Positions 30,746 to 41,046 of a DNA stretch of 64,000 nucleotides are shown one piece after another. Numbering within the stretch: position 1 is the stretch's first letter; each line of letters opens with the position of its first letter. A program made the position numbers and the translations under genes. Under the pieces are notes generated by a model, which worked only from the letters and a program-made list of their open reading frames with translations, was not told the origin of the DNA and did no database searches. Location of the stretch: assembly GCF_001412575.1 (NCBI RefSeq), contig NZ_CP011834.1:1426001-1490000 (forward strand). The letters run 5' to 3'. Source of the stretch: Limnohabitans sp. 103DPR2. GTDB taxonomy: Bacteria > Pseudomonadota > Gammaproteobacteria > Burkholderiales > Burkholderiaceae_C.

Positions 30746-33388
30746 TTAACTTGCGCCAACGCTACGTTGTGCATCATCACTGTGTGAGAAAAATAAACTG
30801 TTCAGCTGATCCGAAACACTTCGCGCTGTTTGCCGGCAATGGCTGAGCAGCACCAGAAGTTCTGGGCTGGGATGCAGGCCATCTGTTGAAAGTGATGAGA
30901 AATCGACTTCCGATAGCACAGGGATTTTGTGCGACATCTCTTCGGTGGCGCCGTTGGCAAGGTGACCCATTTTGGCCAATCGACCGCGCAATGTTTGCGC
31001 CACCCAACCCAAGGCTCTTGGATTGTCAGTGTGCGTCAGCAACAGCTCGAGCATGGCACCCAAAGTTCGACTTTGCTGGTATTGCGCATGAAAGCTGATG
31101 GTGCTGTCAAACAAAGCCAACACCGCATCAAAGCCTGCTTGGCTTTGCAGGCAACCTGTTTCAATGGCTGTGGCGAGGGCATGCGCCAAAAAATCTAAAC
31201 GCTCAATGTGACGGCCAATTGACAGCAGGCGCCAACCATCGTCGCGTGACATGCGATCGGTTTGTGCGCCCGTGAGTGCAGCCATCAATTGGCTGGTGCG
31301 TGCTAAGAGTTGTTGTGCCCAGACGCTGGTCGCCACAGGTGCATCGTTTTCTTGTGGTTGAAAAAATGCATTTTCAGTTTGTTCAATCAAGGTCCAATGC
31401 TCAGGCGACAAACGCTCTCGCACTGCGGCGGCTGCCAGTTTGATGGCGCGCAAGTTGTATCCCACACCCGTGGTGTTTTGGGTGTCCCAAAAACCTGCAA
31501 TCAGTGCACGTTCAAACACACGCTTCGACTGCTGAGCTTGCACAACGCCAGGGTTCACCAATCCATGTACGACGCAAAGCTGAGTGAGCCAATCTAACAA
31601 TTGAGGGCTGTGCTGTGCTTCGCTGTTCAAGGTGTTGAGGGCCAGTTTGGACAAGCGCAAGGTGTTCTCAGTTCGCTCAGAGTAGCGTCCCATCCAAAAT
31701 AAATTTTCTGCAGCGCGACTCGTCACCAAACGATGGCGCTGTGAACTGGCAACAAACACAGCGTCCTGGGCAGAAGGCTTGGTTTGTTCAGCGGGGGATG
31801 AGGCCTTCGTCGAAGCATCTGGGGCCAAGACCCAAACGTCGGCGCTGCTACCACCTTGCTGCATTGAAGCAATGCCGTTTTGAGTGCCCAATCGCGCCAG
31901 GCCGCCTGGCAAGACTTGCCAACCGCCTTCTTCATTGGCCAATACAAAAACGCGCAAGATGACCGGACGTGACGGCATCGAGCGCAAGTTGGCAAAGGTG
32001 GGGGTGTGCGACAGCGGAAGGAAACTTTGCACAGTGTGCGCTTCGGGATTCTCTTGAATGCGCGCTTGCCATGCTTCTAAAGCTCGCCAATCGAGTCGAT
32101 GGCCCATCACAGGCTCAAAACTGGTGCGACCTGGGGTGTAGGGGTAAGTCGGTTTGATGACGCATTCTTGAAGTCGCGGCAAGACATCTTGCATGGCGGC
32201 TTGTTCGCCGCACCACCAACTGGGAATGGCGGGCAACAGCAACTCTTCTTGCAAGAGCGTTTGCGAGAGCTTGGGCAGAAAACCCAGCAGCGCATTGGAC
32301 TCTAGGAAACCAGAACCTGGTGTGTTGGCCACCAAGACATTGCCCGCACGAACGGCTTGCAACAAGCCTGGTACGCCCAATGTGGACTCTGCGCGAAGTT
32401 CTAAGGGGTCGAGCCAGTCATCGTCGACACGTTTAAGCAAGCCGTGTACGGGTTGAAGCCCCTCGAGGGTTTTCAAATACAGCTTTTCGTCTCGCACCAG
32501 CAGGTCGTTGCCTTGCACCAAGGAGAGACCCAAGTAGCGTGCCAAATAGGCTTGCTCAAAATAAGTTTCGTTGTAAGGGCCCGGTGTCAGCAAAGCAATG
32601 TGAGCCTGCATGCCAGCACTGGTTCGCAGCTTCAGCGCATTGACAAAGGACCGATAGGACTCTGCCAATGCACGCACAGGCATGGCTTCGAAGGCGCGCG
32701 AAAACTGGTTGGAAATGATTTGGCGGTTTTCCAGCAAATAGCCCAAACCAGAGGGCGCTTGCGTTCTTTGGGACAACAACCACCAGCAACCATCTGGCCC
32801 TTTGACCAGATCAAAGGCTGCCAAATTCAAATGCCTTCCGCCCACAGGTGAGCTGCCTTGCATGGCATGCAAATAGCCCGAATGGCCTTGGACCAAGGCA
32901 TACGGAATGGCACCTTGTTTCAAGAGATGCTGCATGCCATAAACATCGGACATGATGCCCTCAAGCAGGCGCATGCGCTGGACCACACCCGTTTCAATTT
33001 GAGACCAATCTTGCGCCGTCAAAAGTAGCGGCAGCAAATCCAGGGACCAAGGCCGCTGAGGTTGGTCGGCATTGGCATAGACGTTGTAAGTCATGCCGTT
33101 GTCGCGAACTTGCCGCATCATGGCGTCGTGGCGCGCAGGCAAACTTTGAATGCCTTCAGAACCTAGGTGCGATAAAAATTCTGTCCAAGCCGCATTGGCT
33201 GTTTGCTTGGCCGCAGACAAGTGCTTGGGAACGTCGGACACTTTGCTGACGCCACCACGCATCTCATCCCAATGCCCCGTGGGGGCCACATCGATGTCTC
33301 TGACGATGGCTTGCACCATGGCCGCTGAATCGACAGGGGCTTGCGCGCCTTGGGTGTTGGCAGAAAAAATGTTGTTGTTAAATTCCAC
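30746..33388 (-). CDS. Circularly permuted ATP-grasp / alpha-E domain fusion protein
   Basis: 880 residues. Residues ~75-525 are a circularly permuted type 2 ATP-grasp domain (LLTPGPYNETYFE, KRVDDDWLDP, RPVILRVFVL). An Ala/Ser/Pro linker (~525-545) joins a C-terminal alpha-E helical domain (~553-870) beginning TSRAAENLFWMGRYSERTENTLR. ATP-grasp members join a carboxylate to an amine; alpha-E domains accompany them and have no assigned activity. Compared with the separate ATP-grasp protein at 39545, the EDN triplet of its LEDNLRVPSG motif reads SQR here (residues 206-208), and the GAGGYG loop is replaced by a proline-rich loop after K412. The substrate is unknown. Confidence 0.88.
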   Translation of the reverse strand: MEFNNNIFSANTQGAQAPVDSAAMVQAIVRDIDVAPTGHWDEMRGGVSKVSDVPKHLSAAKQTANAAWTEFLSHLGSEGIQSLPARHDAMMRQVRDNGMTYNVYANADQPQRPWSLDLLPLLLTAQDWSQIETGVVQRMRLLEGIMSDVYGMQHLLKQGAIPYALVQGHSGYLHAMQGSSPVGGRHLNLAAFDLVKGPDGCWWLLSQRTQAPSGLGYLLENRQIISNQFSRAFEAMPVRALAESYRSFVNALKLRTSAGMQAHIALLTPGPYNETYFEQAYLARYLGLSLVQGNDLLVRDEKLYLKTLEGLQPVHGLLKRVDDDWLDPLELRAESTLGVPGLLQAVRAGNVLVANTPGSGFLESNALLGFLPKLSQTLLQEELLLPAIPSWWCGEQAAMQDVLPRLQECVIKPTYPYTPGRTSFEPVMGHRLDWRALEAWQARIQENPEAHTVQSFLPLSHTPTFANLRSMPSRPVILRVFVLANEEGGWQVLPGGLARLGTQNGIASMQQGGSSADVWVLAPDASTKASSPAEQTKPSAQDAVFVASSQRHRLVTSRAAENLFWMGRYSERTENTLRLSKLALNTLNSEAQHSPQLLDWLTQLCVVHGLVNPGVVQAQQSKRVFERALIAGFWDTQNTTGVGYNLRAIKLAAAAVRERLSPEHWTLIEQTENAFFQPQENDAPVATSVWAQQLLARTSQLMAALTGAQTDRMSRDDGWRLLSIGRHIERLDFLAHALATAIETGCLQSQAGFDAVLALFDSTISFHAQYQQSRTLGAMLELLLTHTDNPRALGWVAQTLRGRLAKMGHLANGATEEMSHKIPVLSEVDFSSLSTDGLHPSPELLVLLSHCRQTARSVSDQLNSLFFSHSDDAQRSVGAS

Positions 33389-33406
33389 AATGCGTCAATT
33401 GTCACC

Positions 33407-36400
33407 TCATCTGACCCGGCGCAGGTCCAATGTGAACGGAAATTCTGGACTGGCCGCCAATTCAATGTTGGCGGGCGGCATGGCCATGCGACCTGGTGTG
33501 TGGCCCATTCTGAAAAATCGGGCCAATCGGCGGCTTTCAGCCTCGAAGGCATTGACAGGCAGCGTGTCGTAATTGCGACCGCCTGGATGCGCCACGTGGT
33601 ATTGCGCGCCACCGATCGAGCGCTTCATCCAAGTGTCCAGCACATCCAACGTGAGCGGTGCATGCACGCCAATGCTGGGATGCAGCGAGGAGGGTGGGTT
33701 CCAGGCTTTGTAGCGCACACTGGCCACAAATTCGCCCGCCGTTCCGGTGGCTTGTAAAGGCAAGGCTTGCCCATTGACCGTGACGGTGTATCGGCTGGGG
33801 TTGAGGCCAGTGACATGCACTTCCAATCGCTCTAAAGAAGAGTCGACATACCGAGCGGTACCGCTCGAGGTGCTTTCCTCGCCCATGACGTGCCAGGGTT
33901 CCAGCGCGTTGCGCAGCGTGACTTGAATGGCATCGATGCAAAACTCGCCCACCCTTGGAAATCTAAATTCAAAGTGCGGTGCAAACCAGGCGGGATCGAA
34001 ATGAAAACCGGCATCTCCTAGTTCTGTGAGCACGTCATCAAAATCCATTTTGACGAAGGTCGGCAACATGAAGCGGTCGTGCAAAGTGGTGCCCCAGCGC
34101 GTGACGGGTGCTGTGTAGGATTCGTCCCAAAATCGTGCCACCAAAGCACGCAGCAACAATTGCTGAACCACGCTCATGCGTGCGTGCGGTGGCATTTCAA
34201 AGGCACGCAATTCAAGCAAGCCCAAACGGCCGGTGGCCGAGTCGGGTGAGTACATCTTGTCGATGCAAAACTCACTGCGGTGGGTGTTGCCTGTCATGTC
34301 GACCAAAATGTTGCGCAGGCTGCGGTCAACCAACCATGGCGGCATGCTTTGGCCGTGGATTTGGCGGTTGCGTGCAATTTCTCGCAAGGCAATCTCAAGT
34401 TCATAAACTTGATCGTTGCGCGCTTCGTCCACGCGGGGTGCTTGGCTGGTGGGGCCAATGAACATGCCGCTGAACAAGTAGCTGAGGCTAGGATGGTTGT
34501 GCCAATACAGTAACAGGCTGGCCAGCACTTCAGGGCGACGCAAGAAGGGGCTGTCTTGCGGGGTGGCGCCACCCATCACCACGTGATTGCCACCCCCCGT
34601 GCCGGTGTGCCTGCCATCCGTCATGAATTTCTCAGCACTCAGGCGTGTTTCAAAAGCCGCTTGGTAAAGGAACTCGGTGTGTTCTACCACTTCTTTCCAG
34701 CTGCTGGCAGGGTGGATGTTGACCTCGATCACGCCAGGGTCGGGCGTCACTTGCAACAACTTCAAACGCGGATCACGCGGCGCAGGGTAGCCTTCCAACA
34801 CAATCTTCATTTGAAGTTGCTGTGCGGTTTTTTCGATGGCACTGAGCAGGTTCAAATAATCTTCAAGTCGCGCAAGGGGCGGCATGAAAACATACATCAC
34901 CCCTTGAGCATCGGCATCCGTTTTGGCATCTTTCAATGCCACAGGACCGTTTGCGCGGCGTGGATCGCGAATCTCCACGCACAAAGCTGTTCGCACGCTT
35001 TGCTTGTCTGAAGTGAATCGTGCAGGCGCCTTGTCTGCGATTGAAGCTGCGCGCGATGTCGAGTGATGTTGTTGCTGGAGGATGGGTGCGTGCGTTGACT
35101 TGGCATTTGCATTGTTGACGACTTGCCCATGCGCTAAAGGACCACGCGGTGCATAGGGATCTTGGTCGATCAACACGGTTCGGTCTGTTGGCGCCGACCA
35201 AGGCAAGGAATCCAGGGGCAGCCGCCAGCCCATGGCTGAGTCACCTGGCATCAGGTAGAGGCGCTCGTCACGCACAAACCAAGGGCCGCTTTGCCACGCA
35301 GTGGTCGATTCAGAATCGGCGCTGGGGTCTCGTGCTTGTAAAGGCAAAAGGTAGCCCACTTCGCGGTCGAGTCCTTGCGAAAAAACGCGGTGCAGTCTAG
35401 CGCGTTCCAGCTCATCGTCCAACCGAGAATCGAAAGGGTCGACGTTGACTGGCAGTCGACGCTCGCGCCAGAGGTAGTACCAGGTGTCTTCAAATCCAGG
35501 GATGATGTGGCCCTTAGAGACGCCTAGCTCGGTGGCCAAAGCGGCAATGAAGCTGTGAGCATCTTGTGTGGTGTAGTGATGCGCAATGCGCTCATCTGCA
35601 AACAAAGAAGGGTCTTGCCAACAAGGCTGGCCATCTGCGCGCCAATAGATGCTGAGGGCCCAGCGCGGCAGTTGCTCGCCGGGATACCACTTGCCTTGAC
35701 CAAAGTGCAGAAAACCACCTTGTCCGTATTGCTGCCTCAATTTGTGAACCAACTCTGTGGCCAAACCCCGCTTGGTTGGGCCAAGCGCGTCAGTGTTCCA
35801 TTCAGCTGCGTCGCGGTTTTCTGTGGCCACGAAGGTGGGCTCGCCGCCCATGGTCAGTCGCACATCACCGGTCAATAATTTTTGATCGACTTGTTCGCCC
35901 AGGGCCAGCACATCTGCCCATTGTTCTTCGGTATAAGGTTTGGTCACGCGAGGGGATTCGTAAATCCGCGTGATCTTCATCTCGTGGCTGAACTCAACTT
36001 CTGCTTCGTCCATCAAACCCTCGATGGGCGCTGCACTAGAAGGTTGAGGTGTACATGCCAATGGAATGTGACCTTCACCTGCAAGCAAGCCTGATGTGGG
36101 GTCCAAACCAATCCAACCTGCACCGGGCAAGTACACCTCGCACCAAGCATGCAAATCGGTGAAATCAACTTCCGTACCGCTGGGACCGTCCAGTGATTTC
36201 ACATCGGGTGTGAGTTGGATCAAATAGCCCGAGACAAAGCGAGCAGCCAAACCCATGTGGCGTAACAACTGAACCAGCAACCAAGCAGAGTCACGGCAAG
36301 AGCCACTCTTCAGCTTCAAAGTTTCTTCGGGTGTCTGAACCCCTGGTTCCATTCGGATCAGGTAATTGATGTCCTGGTAGACCTGCTGGTTGATTTGCAC

Positions 36401-36835
36401 CAAAAAATCGATCGTTTTTTGACGATTCTTGTCGATGTTTCCAAGGTAATTTTTGAACAGCTGTGTGCTTGGCAGTTTTTCCAAATAACTTGTGAGCTCT
36501 TCCTTCAAAGCGGGTGAATACGTCAAGGGCACATACTCAGCGCTAGGTTCTAAGAAAAAGTCAAACGGGTTGAAGACCGCCATTTCCGTGACCAAGTCGA
36601 CGGTCACTTTGAATTCGGTGGTTTTTTGGGGAAAGACCAAGCGGGCTTGGTAATTGGAGAAGGGGTCTTGCTGCCAGTTGATGAAGTGCGCTTCGGGTTC
36701 AATCTTGAGGCTGTAAGACAAGATGTGGCTTCGGCTGTGAGGCGCGGGTCGCAGGCGTATGACTTGAGGGCCCAACTGAACGGGCCGGTCGTAACGGTAG
36801 TGTGTGACGTGGTGCAGTGCGACGTGAATGGACAT
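33407..36835 (-). CDS. Transglutaminase domain fused to DUF2126 putative amidoligase
   Basis: 1142 residues from ATG 36835. A transglutaminase N-terminal region and core (~1-270) has Cys in SGSCRDSAW, His in DLHAWCEVY and Asp in GLDPTSG. The remaining ~850 residues match DUF2126, which earlier comparative work placed in the COOH-NH2 ligase (glutamine-synthetase-like) superfamily; MGGEPTFV and the GTGGGNHVVMGG stretch are its landmarks. A peptidase-type and a ligase-type domain in one chain suggest making and trimming of an amide-linked product. It heads the minus-strand set, divergent from comEC. Confidence 0.88.
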   Translation of the reverse strand: MSIHVALHHVTHYRYDRPVQLGPQVIRLRPAPHSRSHILSYSLKIEPEAHFINWQQDPFSNYQARLVFPQKTTEFKVTVDLVTEMAVFNPFDFFLEPSAEYVPLTYSPALKEELTSYLEKLPSTQLFKNYLGNIDKNRQKTIDFLVQINQQVYQDINYLIRMEPGVQTPEETLKLKSGSCRDSAWLLVQLLRHMGLAARFVSGYLIQLTPDVKSLDGPSGTEVDFTDLHAWCEVYLPGAGWIGLDPTSGLLAGEGHIPLACTPQPSSAAPIEGLMDEAEVEFSHEMKITRIYESPRVTKPYTEEQWADVLALGEQVDQKLLTGDVRLTMGGEPTFVATENRDAAEWNTDALGPTKRGLATELVHKLRQQYGQGGFLHFGQGKWYPGEQLPRWALSIYWRADGQPCWQDPSLFADERIAHHYTTQDAHSFIAALATELGVSKGHIIPGFEDTWYYLWRERRLPVNVDPFDSRLDDELERARLHRVFSQGLDREVGYLLPLQARDPSADSESTTAWQSGPWFVRDERLYLMPGDSAMGWRLPLDSLPWSAPTDRTVLIDQDPYAPRGPLAHGQVVNNANAKSTHAPILQQQHHSTSRAASIADKAPARFTSDKQSVRTALCVEIRDPRRANGPVALKDAKTDADAQGVMYVFMPPLARLEDYLNLLSAIEKTAQQLQMKIVLEGYPAPRDPRLKLLQVTPDPGVIEVNIHPASSWKEVVEHTEFLYQAAFETRLSAEKFMTDGRHTGTGGGNHVVMGGATPQDSPFLRRPEVLASLLLYWHNHPSLSYLFSGMFIGPTSQAPRVDEARNDQVYELEIALREIARNRQIHGQSMPPWLVDRSLRNILVDMTGNTHRSEFCIDKMYSPDSATGRLGLLELRAFEMPPHARMSVVQQLLLRALVARFWDESYTAPVTRWGTTLHDRFMLPTFVKMDFDDVLTELGDAGFHFDPAWFAPHFEFRFPRVGEFCIDAIQVTLRNALEPWHVMGEESTSSGTARYVDSSLERLEVHVTGLNPSRYTVTVNGQALPLQATGTAGEFVASVRYKAWNPPSSLHPSIGVHAPLTLDVLDTWMKRSIGGAQYHVAHPGGRNYDTLPVNAFEAESRRLARFFRMGHTPGRMAMPPANIELAASPEFPFTLDLRRVR

Positions 36836-36936
36836 AAATGCAAGTAAGCGCAACAGCGGCTGCATCGAAAGAGCAGCTCGGGCTGTCTAAACTAGCAAAA
36901 GCCGCGCCATCCTGGGCCTAGCGGAAAGGTTCAAAC

Positions 36937-39480
36937 ATGTGGCGATGGATGCCGGGTTGGGTTGGGGCTTGGCTCTTGGGTACAAGACTTCAACTGCAGC
37001 AAGAGAGTGTGTGGCCTGTTGCATGGACTTTGACCGGCGTTGCAAGCGCTTTACTGGTGCTTGCAGGGGCCTATTGGTTTGATCGCTGTCAAGCGCATGT
37101 TATTCAAAAATTCGTGCCTTGGGCGACACACCGTTTGGCTGTTTGGGGTGCCATTGCCTTGCTGGCCTGCGCCCTGGTCAATGCACGTTGTGCGTTGCAA
37201 ATGCAAGAGGCATTGAACCCCCGATTAGAGGGGCAAGACTTGCATGCCTTGGTGGAAGTGACGTCATTGCCGCGGATGGGTGAGAAGGGTGTTCTGTTTC
37301 GCGGGCGGGTGCTGCGCGCAAGCCTGGCCTCATCAGGTGATGCGGTCAAGGTCCCAACTTTCATTGAGTTCAATTGGTCCGATTGGGATGCGCCCAGCAG
37401 CATGGACTTGCCGCTGTGGCAGAGCCTACAAGCAGGTGATCAATGGCAGTTTCAGGTTCGGCTGAAGTTGCCCCATGGCAGTCTCAATCCGGGTGGTTTT
37501 GACGAAGAGTTACGTTTGTGGGAATTGGGCATCATGGCGACAGGCAGTGTTCATGCGGGCAAGGGGCAAAGGCCCCCCAACAAGCTCAGCAGTTCCTGGC
37601 GTTACCCGGTGGACCGATGGCGTCAACAAGTGCGTGCACAAATTCATTCAACACTGCAGGCCAGCGAGCTTGGCGCCAAGTCCTCAGCAGGCGTGATTGC
37701 CGCCTTGGTGATGGGTGATCAAGCCGATATTGCGTCAAGCGATTGGCAGATTTTCAGAGCGACGGGAGTGGCGCATTTGATGAGCATTTCTGGCTTGCAC
37801 ATCACCATGCTGGCTTGGCTTGCGTCTGTCTTGTTGGCCTGGGGTTGGCGATCTTCTGCGCGACGGGGAAGTGTGCTGTGTCTGCGTTTACCGGCACCTC
37901 TTGCCGCATCGGTGGGCGGCTTGCTTGTGGCTTTGAGTTATGCCATTTTTTGTGGTTGGGGTTTGCCCGCACAAAGGACCATTTTGATGCTGTTCGTCTT
38001 GTCCGTTCTGCGTTGGCAAGGTGTGCGTTGGCCTTGGTATGGCAGCTGGGCTTTGGCCTTGTGGGTGGTGAGCGTTTGGGATCCCTGGGCCTTGTTGCAA
38101 GCGAGTTTTTGGTTGAGTTTTGTGGCGGTGGGCGCCTTGATCCTGGCTGACCCCGTTGCAGCTTCGCAGCGCACCAATTTGGAGACTCAGGACGCCAAAA
38201 TGGTGCAGCCTGGGCCATTTAAAGAATTTCGCCTCATGTTGGGTATTGGCCTGTTCACTTACTTCAAGTCGCTTGTTCGCGAGCAGTGGGTGGTGACCGT
38301 TGCATTGGCACCCTTGTCAATTTTGTTTTTTGGTCAGTTGTCGGTTTCAGGGATGCTGGCCAATTTGATGGCCATTCCTTGGGTGACTTTGTGCGTGACG
38401 CCTCTGGCTTTGGCGGGATGGGTCTGGCATCCTTTGTGGCATGTGGCGGCTGGGGCATTTGAGCCCTTGATGTGGGGTTTGACATGGTTGTCGCAATGGC
38501 CCTCTGGTGTATGGCACTTTGCACAAGCACCGATGGGACTGACGCTGTTGGCCATCCTGGGTGCCTTGATCTGTTTTCAACAATGGCCCTGGGCTTTGCG
38601 GTGTTGGGGTGTTTTGTGGCTTTTGCCCATTGGCTTGTGGCAAGTACCCAAGCCCGTTTGGGGTCAGTTTGATTTGTGGGCGCTGGACATTGGTCAAGGC
38701 AATGCAGTGTTGCTCAGAACGGCGCACCATGCTTTGCTTTACGACACTGGGCCCACTTGGGGAGCTGATGCGGATGCGGGACAGCGTGTGTTGGTGCCAT
38801 TCATGTCACGAATGGGGGTTGACTTAGACCGTTTGATGCTGAGCCACCGCGACAGTGATCACACAGGCGGAGCGTCTGCTGTGTTGGCATCTCATCCCCA
38901 TGCTGATTTGTGGACTTCATTGGAGGCGGGCCACCCTTTGTCGCAATTGCGTGAAGTGAATCGGTGCCATGCGGGACAAAAGTGGACATGGGATGGGGTT
39001 CGATTTGAGGTCTTGCATCCTGCACTGGCCGACTACGCCTTGAACAAAACCTCCAACGGCCTCAGTTGTGTGTTGAGGATTGATGCAAGTCAAGGTGACC
39101 TTTCGCAAAATGGGCATGATGCACGGACCGCCAGTGCATTGTTGGTAGGCGACATCGAGGCGCCACAAGAGCAGGCTTTGTTACAGGCGCATGCCCTTCA
39201 AGCGGTGGATTTTTTGCTGGTGCCACACCACGGCAGCCTAACTTCCTCAGGCTTTGATTTTGTGCAGCAACTCATGCCGAAATGGGCCGTGGTGCAGGCG
39301 GGCTATCGCAACCGCTATGGCCATCCGTCGCCTCAAGTGGTCGCGCGGTATGCCCAGTTGGGGGTGCCTTTGGCCATGTCACCAGTTTGCGGTGCTGCCC
39401 ATTGGCAAAGCCAAACGCCACAAGCGCTAGACTGTGAGCGAAACCTCAAACGTCGCTATTGGCACTTCAAGGCGCCTTAA
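36937..39480 (+). CDS. comEC: DNA internalisation competence protein ComEC/Rec2
   Basis: 847 residues. N-terminal membrane helices and a DUF4131 soluble domain (~1-230) are followed by the competence membrane channel (GVAHLMSISGLHITMLAW onward, ~270-560) and a C-terminal metallo-beta-lactamase domain (~585-830) with SHRDSDHTGG and the VPHHGSLTSSG motif. ComEC forms the inner-membrane pore that takes up single-stranded DNA during natural transformation. AAAGG precedes the ATG. Other competence genes are not present in the window. It sits between the two halves of the ATP-grasp system, probably by chance. Confidence 0.93.
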   Translation: MWRWMPGWVGAWLLGTRLQLQQESVWPVAWTLTGVASALLVLAGAYWFDRCQAHVIQKFVPWATHRLAVWGAIALLACALVNARCALQMQEALNPRLEGQDLHALVEVTSLPRMGEKGVLFRGRVLRASLASSGDAVKVPTFIEFNWSDWDAPSSMDLPLWQSLQAGDQWQFQVRLKLPHGSLNPGGFDEELRLWELGIMATGSVHAGKGQRPPNKLSSSWRYPVDRWRQQVRAQIHSTLQASELGAKSSAGVIAALVMGDQADIASSDWQIFRATGVAHLMSISGLHITMLAWLASVLLAWGWRSSARRGSVLCLRLPAPLAASVGGLLVALSYAIFCGWGLPAQRTILMLFVLSVLRWQGVRWPWYGSWALALWVVSVWDPWALLQASFWLSFVAVGALILADPVAASQRTNLETQDAKMVQPGPFKEFRLMLGIGLFTYFKSLVREQWVVTVALAPLSILFFGQLSVSGMLANLMAIPWVTLCVTPLALAGWVWHPLWHVAAGAFEPLMWGLTWLSQWPSGVWHFAQAPMGLTLLAILGALICFQQWPWALRCWGVLWLLPIGLWQVPKPVWGQFDLWALDIGQGNAVLLRTAHHALLYDTGPTWGADADAGQRVLVPFMSRMGVDLDRLMLSHRDSDHTGGASAVLASHPHADLWTSLEAGHPLSQLREVNRCHAGQKWTWDGVRFEVLHPALADYALNKTSNGLSCVLRIDASQGDLSQNGHDARTASALLVGDIEAPQEQALLQAHALQAVDFLLVPHHGSLTSSGFDFVQQLMPKWAVVQAGYRNRYGHPSPQVVARYAQLGVPLAMSPVCGAAHWQSQTPQALDCERNLKRRYWHFKAP

Positions 39481-39544
39481 GCGGCCGTTTGGTGAGAGGG
39501 TGCGGGTATGCATCTTGCTTTTCAGAAAACAGGAGTGAAGTCAG

Positions 39545-40996
39545 ATGCAGCGATTTGATGAGATGTACAGTCAGGCCACGGCCACGCAGCCGGGCAGTCC
39601 TGTCAGGGCCCATTACAAGGCTTATGCCGATTGGTTGTCGGGGCAGAGCAGCAGCACGATGCTGGCGCGGCGCGAAGAGGCCGAAATGATCTTTCGCCGG
39701 GTGGGCATCACCTTTGCCGTCTATGGTGACAAAGACGAAAGTGGCTCTGGCACTGAGCGACTCATTCCCTTTGACCTGATTCCGCGCATCATTCCCGCCC
39801 ATGAGTGGCAAAGCATGGAAAAGGGCTTGGTGCAACGCGTCACGGCCCTCAATCGCTTCATTCACGATGTCTATCACGACCAAGAAATCATCAAAGCGGG
39901 CATCATTCCAGCCGATCAAATCTTGAACAACGCGCAATTCCGTCCCGAGATGATGGGCGTGGATGTGCCGCACCAAATTTACTCCCACATCAGCGGCATT
40001 GACATAGTGCGTGCACCCAATGCACAAGGGGAGGGCGAGTATTACGTTTTGGAAGATAACCTGCGCGTGCCCAGCGGTGTGAGTTACATGCTGGAAGACC
40101 GCAAGATGATGATGCGTTTGTTTCCCGAATTGTTCAGCCGCCACCGCGTGGCACCTGTGGCCCATTACCCCGATTTGTTGCTAGAAACCTTGCGTGCCTC
40201 AAGCCCTGCCTCCTCTGCAGAACCTACCGTGGTGGTGTTAACGCCAGGCATGTACAACAGCGCCTATTTTGAGCACGCTTTCTTGGCGCAGCAAATGGGT
40301 GTGGAGTTGGTTGAGGGTCAAGACTTGTTTGTCAAAGACCAGTTTGTGTACATGCGAACCACCCGGGGACCCAAGCGTGTCGATGTCATTTACCGACGTG
40401 TCGACGATGACTTCCTCGATCCCAAAGTGTTCAGGCCCACTTCAACTTTGGGTTGCGCCGGTTTGATGGACGCCTACCGCGCAGGCAATGTGGCCATCTG
40501 CAATGCCGTGGGCACAGGCGTGGCCGATGACAAATCCATCTACCCGTATGTGCCGCAAATGATTGAGTTTTATTTGGGTGAGAAGCCAATTCTGAACAAC
40601 GTGCCCACTTTCATGTGCCGCAAGCCAGATGACTTGGCCTATACCTTGGCCAACTTGAAAGACTTGGTGGTCAAAGAGGTGCACGGTGCAGGCGGGTATG
40701 GCATGCTTGTAGGGCCCGCATCTACCCATGCAGAAATAGAAGATTTTCGGGCCGCGTTGATCGCCAATCCATCTGGCTACATTGCGCAACCGACCTTGAG
40801 TTTGTCGAGTTGCCCCACCTATGTTGAAAGCGGTGTGGCACCTCGTCACATTGATTTGCGACCTTTTGTGCTCAGTGGTCGCACCGTTCAAATGGTGCCA
40901 GGCGGCTTAACCCGTGTGGCTTTGAAAGAAGGCTCTTTGGTGGTCAATTCATCGCAGGGCGGTGGCACCAAAGACACTTGGATTTTGCAAGCTTGA
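39545..40996 (+). CDS. Circularly permuted type 2 ATP-grasp protein (stand-alone)
   Basis: 483 residues; AGGAG at 39531-39535 supports the start. Key segments are YYVLEDNLRVPSGVSYMLEDR (split here as 166-177 and on), VVLTPGMYNSAYFEH, YRRVDDDFLDP (283-293) and KEVHGAGGYGMLVGP with GAGGYG at 381-386. Unlike the fused paralogue at 30746 it keeps all the acidic and Asn residues expected for nucleotide and metal binding, so it should be active as an amide-forming ligase. Followed 50 bases later by its alpha-E partner. Product and acceptor unknown. Confidence 0.9.
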   Translation: MQRFDEMYSQATATQPGSPVRAHYKAYADWLSGQSSSTMLARREEAEMIFRRVGITFAVYGDKDESGSGTERLIPFDLIPRIIPAHEWQSMEKGLVQRVTALNRFIHDVYHDQEIIKAGIIPADQILNNAQFRPEMMGVDVPHQIYSHISGIDIVRAPNAQGEGEYYVLEDNLRVPSGVSYMLEDRKMMMRLFPELFSRHRVAPVAHYPDLLLETLRASSPASSAEPTVVVLTPGMYNSAYFEHAFLAQQMGVELVEGQDLFVKDQFVYMRTTRGPKRVDVIYRRVDDDFLDPKVFRPTSTLGCAGLMDAYRAGNVAICNAVGTGVADDKSIYPYVPQMIEFYLGEKPILNNVPTFMCRKPDDLAYTLANLKDLVVKEVHGAGGYGMLVGPASTHAEIEDFRAALIANPSGYIAQPTLSLSSCPTYVESGVAPRHIDLRPFVLSGRTVQMVPGGLTRVALKEGSLVVNSSQGGGTKDTWILQA

Positions 40997-41046
40997 GCTG
41001 CAATTGACTGCCATTGCGCACCCATCAAGAATTTGAAAGAAGCACC

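Noticed and set aside
40997..41046. Frameshift splitting a fused ATP-grasp/alpha-E gene
   Set aside because: The first gene ends with a normal stop and the second has its own conserved start 50 bases later; split forms are well known in the family.
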